From Bacteroidota bacterium (GTDB lineage Bacteria; Bacteroidota; Bacteroidia; Chitinophagales; Chitinophagaceae): a DNA stretch of 10,591 nucleotides. Numbering within the stretch: position 1 is the first letter of the stretch; each line of letters opens with the position of its first letter. This document shows, piece after piece, positions 1 to 8,043 of the stretch. The position numbers were made by a program, and so were the translations under genes. The stretch is from the NCBI GenBank assembly GCA_023429985.1, contig JAEZCV010000122.1:1-10591 (forward strand), written 5' to 3'. The notes beneath the pieces were generated by a model, which saw only the letters and a list, made by a program, of their open reading frames with translations, searched no databases and was not told the DNA's origin.

Positions 1-317
1 CGATAAGATGTGTAGGAAACTACGCTGATTCACAAGAACGGTGGGAGATTCCATTTGACCCTATAGGAAGGATAAACCTTCCAACTGGTAAGAGAATTAA
101 TTACTTTCTAGATAGTTTTCAAGGAAAATTAATTATTGGTATCCGTTATACAGTAAAAGCAAAAGGGTGGGTTTGTCCAGATACCTATGATTATAATAAT
201 CAAAATACAAAAGTTAGATTGATTGATGCACTAAAAAAAATGGGCTTTAGAAAAAACCAGAAGGTTGTTTTATTGGTTTATGAAGAAATCAGGACTGTTG
301 AAATTGAAATTCAGTAA
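1..317 (+). CDS. C-terminal part of an unrecognised protein (5' end outside the window)
   Basis: One frame, whose first complete codon begins at base 3, stays open for 104 codons and closes with TAA at 315-317, followed directly by a second TAA. The visible residues begin IRCVGNYADS and end VRTVEIEIQ-like (EEIRTVEIEIQ). The fragment mixes beta-prone stretches (GKLIIGIRYTV, KVVLLVYEEI) with a short helix (LIDALKKMGF), as in a small globular C-terminal domain. There is no signal peptide or membrane segment in view. The DNA is very AT-rich (12 G+C in the 60 bases from 181), well below rmuC at the other end. It converges on the helicase gene, with only 42 bases between the two stops and no clear hairpin there. 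I do not recognise the family. It could be a further member of the accessory cassette or simply its neighbour. Confidence 0.7.
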   Translation, partial: IRCVGNYADSQERWEIPFDPIGRINLPTGKRINYFLDSFQGKLIIGIRYTVKAKGWVCPDTYDYNNQNTKVRLIDALKKMGFRKNQKVVLLVYEEIRTVEIEIQ

Positions 318-359
318 TAATATTTCTTTTGTATGAACTCAATTTATTGCAGAAATTAG

Positions 360-3300
360 TTAAAGCTTCTCCTGTTCCAACTCTAACTCAGGTAAAACAA
401 TAATCACTTCCTTATCCATATCATCTCCTTTCCAGTATAATTTATAATTAACCCTGGCGGTTTTTATTATGTAGTTATTATGCTCCCTGGAATCTTTGAA
501 TTTTTTGGAGAACTTCAGTATGAGCTGCCCCGAAGCATTGGCCAAACCGTCTTTGTGAAAATGTAAAATTGTTCCTGGTTGCAGATCGGATAATCTTGGT
601 TGCACATAGTAAAAATATCCCAGGTTGATATTTTCATGCATAAGTGGAAGGTTGATATAGGCAGGTTTCTGGTATAAATTGTCGTCAGTATGAACGCTTA
701 GATTGTCTGCAAAAATCTTGTCAAGATAATGACCATTATAATGAATGGATAAATGTTTCTTCGCTCTGGTAATGGCCACATATAAAAGTCTTTTGTCTTC
801 ATCTTTTACCGGGTTAAAGCCATCCAGCATTAAAATTACATTATCATATTCCTTTCCTTTTGATTTATGCATGGTGGACACATAAAATGTACCTCCTTTG
901 ATTCTAATAAAATCCTCCCATGCCGATTCCATTAAATAGTTTTTCCAGTCGGATTTGTATTTCCTTTCCAGATTTATTCTTTCAAAGTCTTCAATAACAG
1001 TCATGCACCAGGAAAGCTTATTACTTGCGGCAAATACTTCCGCTATTTGTTCCTTTCCGCGCTGCCAGTCATCCTGATTTATAACAGGAAGATCGTTCTC
1101 GCCGCATACCAGATCGGTGAAATAACGGAATTCATTCAGTTGGTATAATTTAAATCCATCATTGTTTTGTACAAGTCTGGTATTAAATCCCTCTCTGCTA
1201 AGCAAACCTGCTATAAGTGATGCTTCTTCATTGGTGCGTGTAAGTATGCAGGTACTTCCACTGTATTCAGATTCTGCAATTTCCTTTACTAATGGTTCAA
1301 TAAGGTTATTTGACTTGTATCGTGTGATTTTAATGGTACCTGGATCCGTTTGTTCTGCAATAATTGGTTCAGTCTTTAATCTTCTTTGTATTTGATTCAC
1401 CCAATGGTTAGAAAAATCAACAAGGTTTGATTTACTGCGATAGTTTTTATTGAGTTCATATTTATGAGCGCCTTCCTTTAAAAAACTTTCCATATAAGCT
1501 GAGTTGCCATCGCGAAAACTATAAATACTCTGGTCGTCATCTCCAACAATTATCAGTTTCAATTCCTCATTCTGCTCCATTAACAATCGCACCAACTCAT
1601 AATCATGTTTATCCATATCCTGGGCTTCATCCAGCACCAATACGGTGCGCGTAATGCGGGATATTTCCACATCTTCCTTTCTGATCTTTTGAATTGCCTG
1701 CTGAATCACTTCTTTGGATTCTGTAAGACTTCCATTTTTTCCTAAAATGTCAAAACAAAACGAATGAAAAGTCCTGATCTCTACATAATGCGCTGCATTT
1801 CCGATTAGATCAAGCAGTCTTTTTTTAAACTCGGTTGCAGCTGCTCTCGAAAATGTAAGCATGAGTAATTGCTCACTCTTCACATCCTCTGTCAGTAAAA
1901 TAGAAGCCAGTTTGTGTACCAGTACACGGGTCTTGCCGCTACCTGGTCCTGCTGCCACAACGATCCTGTTATGTTTTTTATCACTGATGATCTCCATTTG
2001 TGCGGGAGAAAGGTCACCAAATATTCTTTTAAATTTTCCCTGGCTGATGTTTCGGCGCAGCGCCTTTTTTTCTTCATCACCAAAATACTTATCCAGGAAT
2101 GAATTTTCATTCAGATTAAAATAATCGCTCACAAACTGCTGTGCCTTTGCTGTATCCTCAATCATCTTCCTGGCATAAGCGCCCACAATATGTATCTGCG
2201 ATGTTTTTGCTTCATAGAACTGTTTCAGCTTTGTATAGTCTGAGTCTTTGTATTGGATCCGGCTATTAGTTATCAGTTTCTGAATAGTGAGGCGGTTGTA
2301 AATGATCATAAAGCCGCCTTCTATGGTAATGGCTTCTATTCTTGATAAATACAGTAGGGCATCTTCCATGTCTTCAGTACCTGTCTCACGTTCAAATAAT
2401 GTTGACTGCAACCTATATTCCTTTAACAGTTCCAGCACCGAGAATTCAATCAGCACTTCCTCCTTATCTGTTTCATCAATCTCTTGTGCTCTTTTAAACA
2501 GGTATCCCAAAATAAATCGGGCACAGAGATGCCTTTCTTCCATCTTTTTCTTCAGTTCTACTTTTTGCCGGTTTACCTGTATAGCGATATGGTTGTTAGA
2601 ATAATTATAGTTTGACTTTTTGATCCAGTTCTTCACAGCCCAAAAATTGATCAGGGTCCTGATCTTTTGTGGTGAAGCATCGAGGTTTAGATTTAACGCC
2701 GCTTCATTTAATTCTTTCAAATGAATGGTGGATTCTCCTTCCTGAATTTGTGATGCCAGAAAGTTTTCAATTTGTGCAAATGTTTCCAACACCGAAAGCG
2801 ATCTGTTTGATTTTTCAATGCGTTTAATAAAGGCAGTCAGATCTTTATCATCGGACAAGATCTTTTCCTCTCTCAGTATCTGTATGATTTTTATTACTTC
2901 TTCTTTTGAAATGCTCAGGTGATCTGAAATATAATCCACCCTGGATTCGGCCGGTTCTTCTGTGGAGAGCCTTTTGCTTTTACTGGAAAATAATTTCTTA
3001 ATGATCCTTATAGCTTTTTCTTTTTCTCCCTCATGAAATTTATCAGAAGCATTAATTTTTTCTATGGCTTCCTGGGCGTTTTTTATAAGTATTGAACTGG
3101 CATATACACGTGGCATGTTTTGTCCACGTTTGAGGTACTCAGCCTGTTCCAAAGCTGCGATAGCCGTAGTCACCCTGGTTTCTATATCCCTGATGTTTTC
3201 GTCCCATCCGGCTTTTCTGGCGATTTCCAGAGGGGAGTTCCAGATGTTATTCCTGGTCCTTGATAATTGCTTGATCGCCTTCCAGACCTGGTTGATCTCT

Positions 3301-5174
3301 TTGCTATTTAGTTTTGTCTGGTTTAGCAGGAGAAAGTGTTTATCCAGATCATCTTCACTGAAAAGAACATAACAGTCTGCTGCCAGTCCTTCCTTTCTTC
3401 CAGCCCTTCCAGCTTCCTGAATATAATTTTCCAGTGAATCTGAAATATCGTAATGAATCACCATGCCCACATCGTCCTTGTCCACCCCCATACCAAAAGC
3501 CGATGTAGCCACCATAATTTGAATGGAGCCTTCGAGGAAGCCGTTTTGGTTAGCGATCTTTTCTTCTTTTTCCATTTTGCCATGAAAGGCACTGGCTGTA
3601 AAACCATCTTTACTGAGGTTTTCTGCTAGCTGACGTGCTTTCTTCGTTCTGGAAACATAAATAATGGTAGGACATGGCTTCATTTCGAGCAGTCTTCTCA
3701 GCTCGTTATATTTTTCTTCTTCAGTTTCCTTTTTGAATACCTTATAACTCAGATTTGTTCTTGAAGATGCAGAGCGAAATACTTCAAGTTTAAGGTCTAG
3801 CTTTTGGAGAAAATATTCTTTAATGTCTTCAATTACTTTTTGTTTGGCTGTTGCTGTAAAACAGGATACAGGTATTTTCTGTTGAAGTCCTTTTTTTGCC
3901 TGGAGATTCCTTATAAAATCTCCTATGTATAAATAATCCACTCTAAAGTCCTGCCCCCAGGAAGAGAAGCAATGCGCTTCATCAATTACAAACCTCGCAA
4001 TCTTTCTTCCCAGCAATAATTTTTCAATGGTCACGGAGCGCAAGGATTCCGGGGAAATGTAAAGAATGGTGGCAATGGCAACATCTTTATTGGTGCCGGC
4101 AACTCTTTCAAAAGCATGTTGGCGTTCTACTGGGTCGAGCAATCCATTTATTGTGACAGCATCAGTAATGCCGTGTTTTGTTTGCAGGTTATCCACCTGG
4201 TCTTTCATGAGTGACTGGAGCGGAGAGATGATCACGGTAAGTGCCTTTTCATTTTCACCACTCATAAGCGCCGGCACCTGAAAGGTGATGGATTTGCCAC
4301 CTCCAGTCGGAAAGATAGTTAAGAGGGATTTGCCATAAATGGCAGCGTTAACCGCATCTTCCTGTAGTGATTGCCCCTCGAACTTTCTGAAAGCATCGTG
4401 TTTGAAATATCTCTTCAAAGCTTTCACCGAATCAAGTCTTTCCCTGCAATAACTGCAGCCGGTAGCACAGGGTGTATTTCTTAAATCAGCTATTAATTGA
4501 TTTACGCGGGGATAAGCATGCAGCACCCATGGCGGCGTAATGGAATACTGGTTGGTTACTGCAATCAGTGCGAGGCAGTATGCCAATTCTACCGGCGCTT
4601 CTTTAATATAGTTATTGATAGTGGCAGAGGAGCAAATCTTATTGAGAAAAACTGTCTTGATCAATGAAATCAAATCATCCTGAGATATTGGTTGATTAAA
4701 ATCCAGGTAGTTAAAAAATCCTGCGAATTCTTTTTTATTGTGAAGAAGGTTAAAGAGTATCAGCTTATGATGCTGATTAAGTTTTTCAAATGCAGTCAGT
4801 TCATCATAAAACACCTCCCTGGATTTTTTTGAATCGTTCACAGGGTTACTAAGTTCTTCTGTGATCAACTTATCATCCTTTACCAGCCGATGGTAAGGAT
4901 TAGTTGGAAAAAGGAGAGGAGAAAGATAAAGAGTATCAATGATCCTTCCTTCCCATTGATTGAATGGGATATGTTTTTCAAGATGCTTTAAATCGTGTTG
5001 ATATATATTATGCCCACAGATGAAATCAAAAGGCCGGACATATTCCTGAAACTTTGTTGTTGAGTTATCATGAAAGAAGTTGCCGTTGGCATCTACTGCC
5101 CCTATGTCCAATATCGCTGTTGATTTTGGATTCACTTCCGTGTCAAAAAACAGAATGGATTTCTTAGCAGCCAA
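360..5174 (-). CDS. DEDDh exonuclease - RecQ helicase - UvrD helicase fusion, 1604 residues
   Basis: This predicted DNA-processing enzyme carries three motors or nucleases in one chain. Residues 1-105 form a compact DEDDh 3'-5' exonuclease: D11/E13 (FFDTEV), D61 (GHNIYQHD) and H95-x4-D100. A helical linker with C236-x3-C240-x2-C243 follows. Residues about 265-620 are a RecQ-type SF2 helicase: Walker A PTGGGKS (289-295), DEAH 398-401, the aromatic loop CFSSWGQDF, FTATA, and QEAGRAGR (586-593). The usual RQC cysteine cluster is not visible after it; winged-helix-like sequence fills 620-1050. Residues about 1050-1480 are a UvrD-type SF1A helicase: Q1059, GPGSGKT (1076-1082), DEAQD (1182-1186), GDDDQSIYSF, NYRS (1244-1247), HKSKGKEYD and YVAITRAKK. 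A beta-rich tail resembles SH3/Tudor-like ends of such enzymes. The start is TTG: a stop lies two codons upstream and the catalytic D11 requires this frame. It probably forms an operon with the upstream nuclease-helicase gene at 5277-7250. Related multidomain fusions exist in other bacteria from recall; the biological role here is inferred. Confidence 0.93.
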   Translation of the reverse strand: MAAKKSILFFDTEVNPKSTAILDIGAVDANGNFFHDNSTTKFQEYVRPFDFICGHNIYQHDLKHLEKHIPFNQWEGRIIDTLYLSPLLFPTNPYHRLVKDDKLITEELSNPVNDSKKSREVFYDELTAFEKLNQHHKLILFNLLHNKKEFAGFFNYLDFNQPISQDDLISLIKTVFLNKICSSATINNYIKEAPVELAYCLALIAVTNQYSITPPWVLHAYPRVNQLIADLRNTPCATGCSYCRERLDSVKALKRYFKHDAFRKFEGQSLQEDAVNAAIYGKSLLTIFPTGGGKSITFQVPALMSGENEKALTVIISPLQSLMKDQVDNLQTKHGITDAVTINGLLDPVERQHAFERVAGTNKDVAIATILYISPESLRSVTIEKLLLGRKIARFVIDEAHCFSSWGQDFRVDYLYIGDFIRNLQAKKGLQQKIPVSCFTATAKQKVIEDIKEYFLQKLDLKLEVFRSASSRTNLSYKVFKKETEEEKYNELRRLLEMKPCPTIIYVSRTKKARQLAENLSKDGFTASAFHGKMEKEEKIANQNGFLEGSIQIMVATSAFGMGVDKDDVGMVIHYDISDSLENYIQEAGRAGRKEGLAADCYVLFSEDDLDKHFLLLNQTKLNSKEINQVWKAIKQLSRTRNNIWNSPLEIARKAGWDENIRDIETRVTTAIAALEQAEYLKRGQNMPRVYASSILIKNAQEAIEKINASDKFHEGEKEKAIRIIKKLFSSKSKRLSTEEPAESRVDYISDHLSISKEEVIKIIQILREEKILSDDKDLTAFIKRIEKSNRSLSVLETFAQIENFLASQIQEGESTIHLKELNEAALNLNLDASPQKIRTLINFWAVKNWIKKSNYNYSNNHIAIQVNRQKVELKKKMEERHLCARFILGYLFKRAQEIDETDKEEVLIEFSVLELLKEYRLQSTLFERETGTEDMEDALLYLSRIEAITIEGGFMIIYNRLTIQKLITNSRIQYKDSDYTKLKQFYEAKTSQIHIVGAYARKMIEDTAKAQQFVSDYFNLNENSFLDKYFGDEEKKALRRNISQGKFKRIFGDLSPAQMEIISDKKHNRIVVAAGPGSGKTRVLVHKLASILLTEDVKSEQLLMLTFSRAAATEFKKRLLDLIGNAAHYVEIRTFHSFCFDILGKNGSLTESKEVIQQAIQKIRKEDVEISRITRTVLVLDEAQDMDKHDYELVRLLMEQNEELKLIIVGDDDQSIYSFRDGNSAYMESFLKEGAHKYELNKNYRSKSNLVDFSNHWVNQIQRRLKTEPIIAEQTDPGTIKITRYKSNNLIEPLVKEIAESEYSGSTCILTRTNEEASLIAGLLSREGFNTRLVQNNDGFKLYQLNEFRYFTDLVCGENDLPVINQDDWQRGKEQIAEVFAASNKLSWCMTVIEDFERINLERKYKSDWKNYLMESAWEDFIRIKGGTFYVSTMHKSKGKEYDNVILMLDGFNPVKDEDKRLLYVAITRAKKHLSIHYNGHYLDKIFADNLSVHTDDNLYQKPAYINLPLMHENINLGYFYYVQPRLSDLQPGTILHFHKDGLANASGQLILKFSKKFKDSREHNNYIIKTARVNYKLYWKGDDMDKEVIIVLPELELEQEKL

Positions 5175-5182
5175 TAGTTAAC

Positions 5183-5206
5183 ATAAGTTGATGGCAGCTA
5201 ACTTAT
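5183..5206. other. Inverted repeat just upstream of the exonuclease-RecQ-UvrD start
   Basis: ATAAGTT at 5183-5189 and AACTTAT at 5200-5206 are perfect 7-base complements around a 10-base loop. The structure ends 8 bases before the TTG start at 5174, inside the 102-base gap between the two large genes. Possible roles are a repressor operator, an mRNA hairpin affecting initiation at a weak start codon, or chance in AT-rich DNA. The loop lacks a poly-T tract on the transcribed strand, so it does not look like an intrinsic terminator. On the minus strand a six-codon frame begins with ATG at 5184 and overlaps the TTG start, which could in principle couple initiation. I see no convincing Bacteroidota promoter in the gap. 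Confidence 0.3.
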
Positions 5207-5276
5207 AATAAAATAATTATAAATGAAAGCTTTTAGGCTTCTATATGGCAGTTTTTCTCTATTGCTTTTAAGGATG

Positions 5277-7250
5277 CTAGATGATGGGTAAGCCAATTGA
5301 ACTCAGATAATCAAAAGTATCATTGTAAAAGGAGGGGTTTCTGGTATGATCATTTTCATCTCCTTCAGGTACAACTATAACCATCCCCTGCCGTGCTCTT
5401 GTTAATAGTACCCGGTAAGCATTTTTCAAATACAATCTTCTTTCTGCTTTTTTAATATTTTGCCATTTGCTTCCGACAAAAGAAAATGTTTTCCATCCTT
5501 CTTCTGAATAACGAAAGTCGCCATCCCAAGTTATACATACCCAATCCAATTCTAAACCTTGTACCTGGAATTCGCTTACTACATCTTCCAAATAATAAGA
5601 AGAACGAATATCTTCTTTGCCATCGAGAAACCAATGAATTGGATCAACAGGCGTTTTAACATCTATTGCATATGGTTTTAATCTAATTGCCTGAGAAGAA
5701 ACAACCATTCCATATCTTTCAGACCCCCTTGCCATTCGTTTTAGCCATGCTTTCGCTTTGGGTACGCTTCTGCTAAGTACAATTGGATACTTCTCTTTTA
5801 TTAATTTAAAATTTGCTATGGCATCCTGGGTTTTTATGTCCAGTAAGTTCTTTACAAATAATGACAAGTGTTCGGCCCGAAATGATCGTAAGGATACAGA
5901 CAAATGAAGTGAAGGATCATATTTTACAAATTGGTGATTGTTTAAGAGGTCAATCGCATTCCCAGCAGCATATTCCTGATCAGTGAGCTTATCTGATATG
6001 TAGACTTTCCATTGCGGGAAAGACCTATTTAAAGATTCTATCCATTCGCTTATTCCAGCTTCACCAGTATTAATTTCCTGCCCTCCTCCTACAAGACAAA
6101 TAATGACAGCCCAAGTTTTATGCCTGTCCAAAACAGAAATTAAAAACTCTGGTTCTGATATTTTGAAACCAGGTCTTTTCTTTTTACGAAGCATGAAGTT
6201 TTCCGTTTGTTCAAGGTTCCAAGCTCGTTGCGCTTCATCGAAAATTGCCACATGTTCAATAGGTGGATTTTCATCCTGCAATACATCATCTCTAAAATGG
6301 TGAACATTCTGGATAAACAATTTTACTTCACTCATTATCTCACCCTTACGGACTTTCACACCTTTAGATCGTTCCCTTTGGTATTTGTCTCTTGCAAGAG
6401 CTTCTCTAAGTATGGCTACTAAAGGCCCATTCCCTGAAAGAAAGACAGAGTATAATTCTTTATCTCTATCTAAATGCGAAGTGGCAATGTTCAGACCCAC
6501 AAGTGTTTTTCCTGCGCCTGGTACTCCTGTTACAAAGCATATAGATTTTTCGTGGTTGTTCTTGCTATTTTGAATAATCCTTTCAAGTGCGCTACTTGTT
6601 TCAAATATATTTTTGGCTTCTGCACTACTTTTTGTTATTTCTTCTACATTATGCCCATTGTATAAGGCCATTGCCGCTTCTATAATAGTCGGAGTAGGAG
6701 AATACCTGCCAAATTCCCAGGTTTCATAATCTATTTTATCTCCTTCAGCAAATTCTATAATATGAGACATTATCGATCCTAATTCCTTGGTATTCGATTT
6801 TATTGGGTGCAGAACATTATCATTATATGCGATTGGAGAAATTACAGGCAAATAAACTTCTGCATTTGTTGCTATTAAAATAGGTGCAATAAGATGATCG
6901 TGACTTGTTTCATGAAAATTTTTCAAGTCTAAAGCATAATCCAGCACCTGATCCAATGCACTATTAAGAAATTCTTTCTCGCCCACCTTAAATTCTAATA
7001 CAAATATTACATTTGAGGTAACAACAACTGTATCTATTCGCTTACCCATTCTGGGAACTGAATATTCAAAAAATAACTTCCCAGTATAAGGTTCCAGAAC
7101 TTTCTGGAGAATTACAATTTGGTCTTTCCAGGCATGCATTTGAGTCTGCTCTAAAGCATATTCATTAGCCTTAGCTAGAATACCCATTATTTCATCTGGA
7201 GACCCAGATAGAAAAGATTCTATAGAAGAAGAGAAATAAAATCGGCTCAT
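5277..7250 (-). CDS. PD-(D/E)XK nuclease-DUF2075 (Schlafen-like) helicase, 657 residues
   Basis: This predicted ATP-dependent nucleic-acid enzyme has a nuclease head. Residues about 45-170 look like a PD-(D/E)XK restriction-type domain: E62 (FFEYSVP), D73 (RIDTVVV), the E86-F-K88 pair in VLEFKVGEK, and Q101 on the next helix (DQVLDYALDL). From about residue 235 it reads as a DUF2075 P-loop domain: Walker A TGVPGAGKT (241-249), Walker B AIFDEAQRAW (335-344), sensor-like CLVGGGQEI (385-393), an SF1 motif V-like stretch EFQVQGLELDW (560-570) and motif VI-like YRVLLTRAR (612-620). All key residues are present, so it is probably active. ATG at 7248-7250 opens the frame and no strong Shine-Dalgarno is visible. 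It is the first gene of a likely two-gene unit, ending 102 bases before the exonuclease-RecQ-UvrD gene. DUF2075 proteins occur in many defence-rich regions (recalled knowledge), but the substrate here is unknown. Confidence 0.9.
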   Translation of the reverse strand: MSRFYFSSSIESFLSGSPDEIMGILAKANEYALEQTQMHAWKDQIVILQKVLEPYTGKLFFEYSVPRMGKRIDTVVVTSNVIFVLEFKVGEKEFLNSALDQVLDYALDLKNFHETSHDHLIAPILIATNAEVYLPVISPIAYNDNVLHPIKSNTKELGSIMSHIIEFAEGDKIDYETWEFGRYSPTPTIIEAAMALYNGHNVEEITKSSAEAKNIFETSSALERIIQNSKNNHEKSICFVTGVPGAGKTLVGLNIATSHLDRDKELYSVFLSGNGPLVAILREALARDKYQRERSKGVKVRKGEIMSEVKLFIQNVHHFRDDVLQDENPPIEHVAIFDEAQRAWNLEQTENFMLRKKKRPGFKISEPEFLISVLDRHKTWAVIICLVGGGQEINTGEAGISEWIESLNRSFPQWKVYISDKLTDQEYAAGNAIDLLNNHQFVKYDPSLHLSVSLRSFRAEHLSLFVKNLLDIKTQDAIANFKLIKEKYPIVLSRSVPKAKAWLKRMARGSERYGMVVSSQAIRLKPYAIDVKTPVDPIHWFLDGKEDIRSSYYLEDVVSEFQVQGLELDWVCITWDGDFRYSEEGWKTFSFVGSKWQNIKKAERRLYLKNAYRVLLTRARQGMVIVVPEGDENDHTRNPSFYNDTFDYLSSIGLPII

Positions 7251-7332
7251 TATATTAATTAAATATAATGGTTTCTTTAAAGGATAAAAAGAAGAATCAA
7301 GTTTAGAGAAATGGACTATTTTAATAAGTTAA

Positions 7333-7356
7333 TAAGGAAAAATGCTTGTTTCCTTA
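7333..7356 (-). terminator. Possible hairpin terminator after the lipoprotein pseudogene
   Basis: TAAGGAAA at 7333-7340 and TTTCCTTA at 7349-7356 are perfect 8-base complements around an 8-base loop. The hairpin lies about 47 bases past the distal stop of the lipoprotein frame (7403) and about 80 bases before the DUF2075 start. A modestly T-rich run (TTATTAAC) follows it on the minus strand. The stem is AT-rich and no strong poly-U tract is present, so terminator function is only suggested. If real, it would separate the lipoprotein transcript from the nuclease-helicase cassette. Confidence 0.3.
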
Positions 7357-7402
7357 GAACAGTTCATTACCTGTGATATAATCTTCAAAAATTTGTCTTC
7401 CA

Positions 7403-7942
7403 TCAATGAAACAACACATAAAAACTCCCTTCCCTGATCTGTATCATATTTCCTGAGGTTACTTCAGCATCCTGGTAATATTCGCCTTCGAATGTTCCCC
7501 GTATGCTTTGTTCATTTATTTCGGTGATATTAAGTTTAAATGGCTTGGCGAGGGGAATGTTCTCCTATACACTGCTTTCTGCCAGGCTTTGGCCGGCTTC
7601 GAAGGAAGTGTTTCCAAATAAATGAGTGGTAAGGAGAGTATGATTTGTTGAATTATCCTGGTACTGACCAGTTGAAATATTTGCATTACCGGGAAAATTA
7701 TTAAGATAGATTCCTAAATATTCAGTTGGAATAGATGCAATTGAATGCGCACCATTTATCTGGAGTTCTACAAATCCATTTACAGTATCCCTGTGTGCCA
7801 TCACGTGGCCCGTATAGTTTACCATTGTTCCGTTCTTTTCAAATCGTAAATAATAATCTGTGTCCTGGGTTTCTTCTGTGCTCTTGGTGCAGGAAAAGAA
7901 TAAAACTGAAATGAAGATGGTGATAAGACTTAGTGTTTTCAT
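7403..7942 (-). pseudogene. Small lipoprotein gene interrupted by an in-frame TAG
   Basis: ATG at 7940-7942 opens a frame with a typical lipoprotein signal: MKTLSLITIF, a hydrophobic core, then FFSC with the candidate lipidated Cys at residue 18 and a Thr/Ser/Glu-rich tether. It reads 125 residues and stops at TAG (7565-7567). The same frame continues without any shift for 53 further codons (from ENIPLAKPFK to REGSFYVLFH) to TGA at 7403-7405, giving 180 codons in all. The continuation has the beta-strand pattern common at the C-terminus of small Bacteroidota lipoproteins (LNITEINEQSIRGTFEGEYY). A single base change, for example TAC to TAG giving SVYENIPL, explains the break. The product would be an outer-membrane or periplasmic lipoprotein of unknown function. 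A sequencing error or amber read-through is the alternative to true decay. Confidence 0.72.
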
Positions 7943-8043
7943 TTGGTAGACTTAAATGATCAATATTTTTTACAATGTGCAAATCCGTTTTTTAAAAAAG
8001 GAGTAATGATACTTTCTGGTTTGAGAGTTCAAAAGAACACAAT

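Noticed and set aside
1892..2124. Small frames on either strand within the UvrD Walker A region
   Set aside because: They overlap the conserved UvrD motifs of the long gene in other frames, with no independent coding support.
4446..4469. Radical SAM cluster signature in the fusion protein
   Set aside because: The C-x3-C-x2-C spacing matches, but it lies in a linker immediately before a RecQ core with no radical SAM barrel sequence around it.
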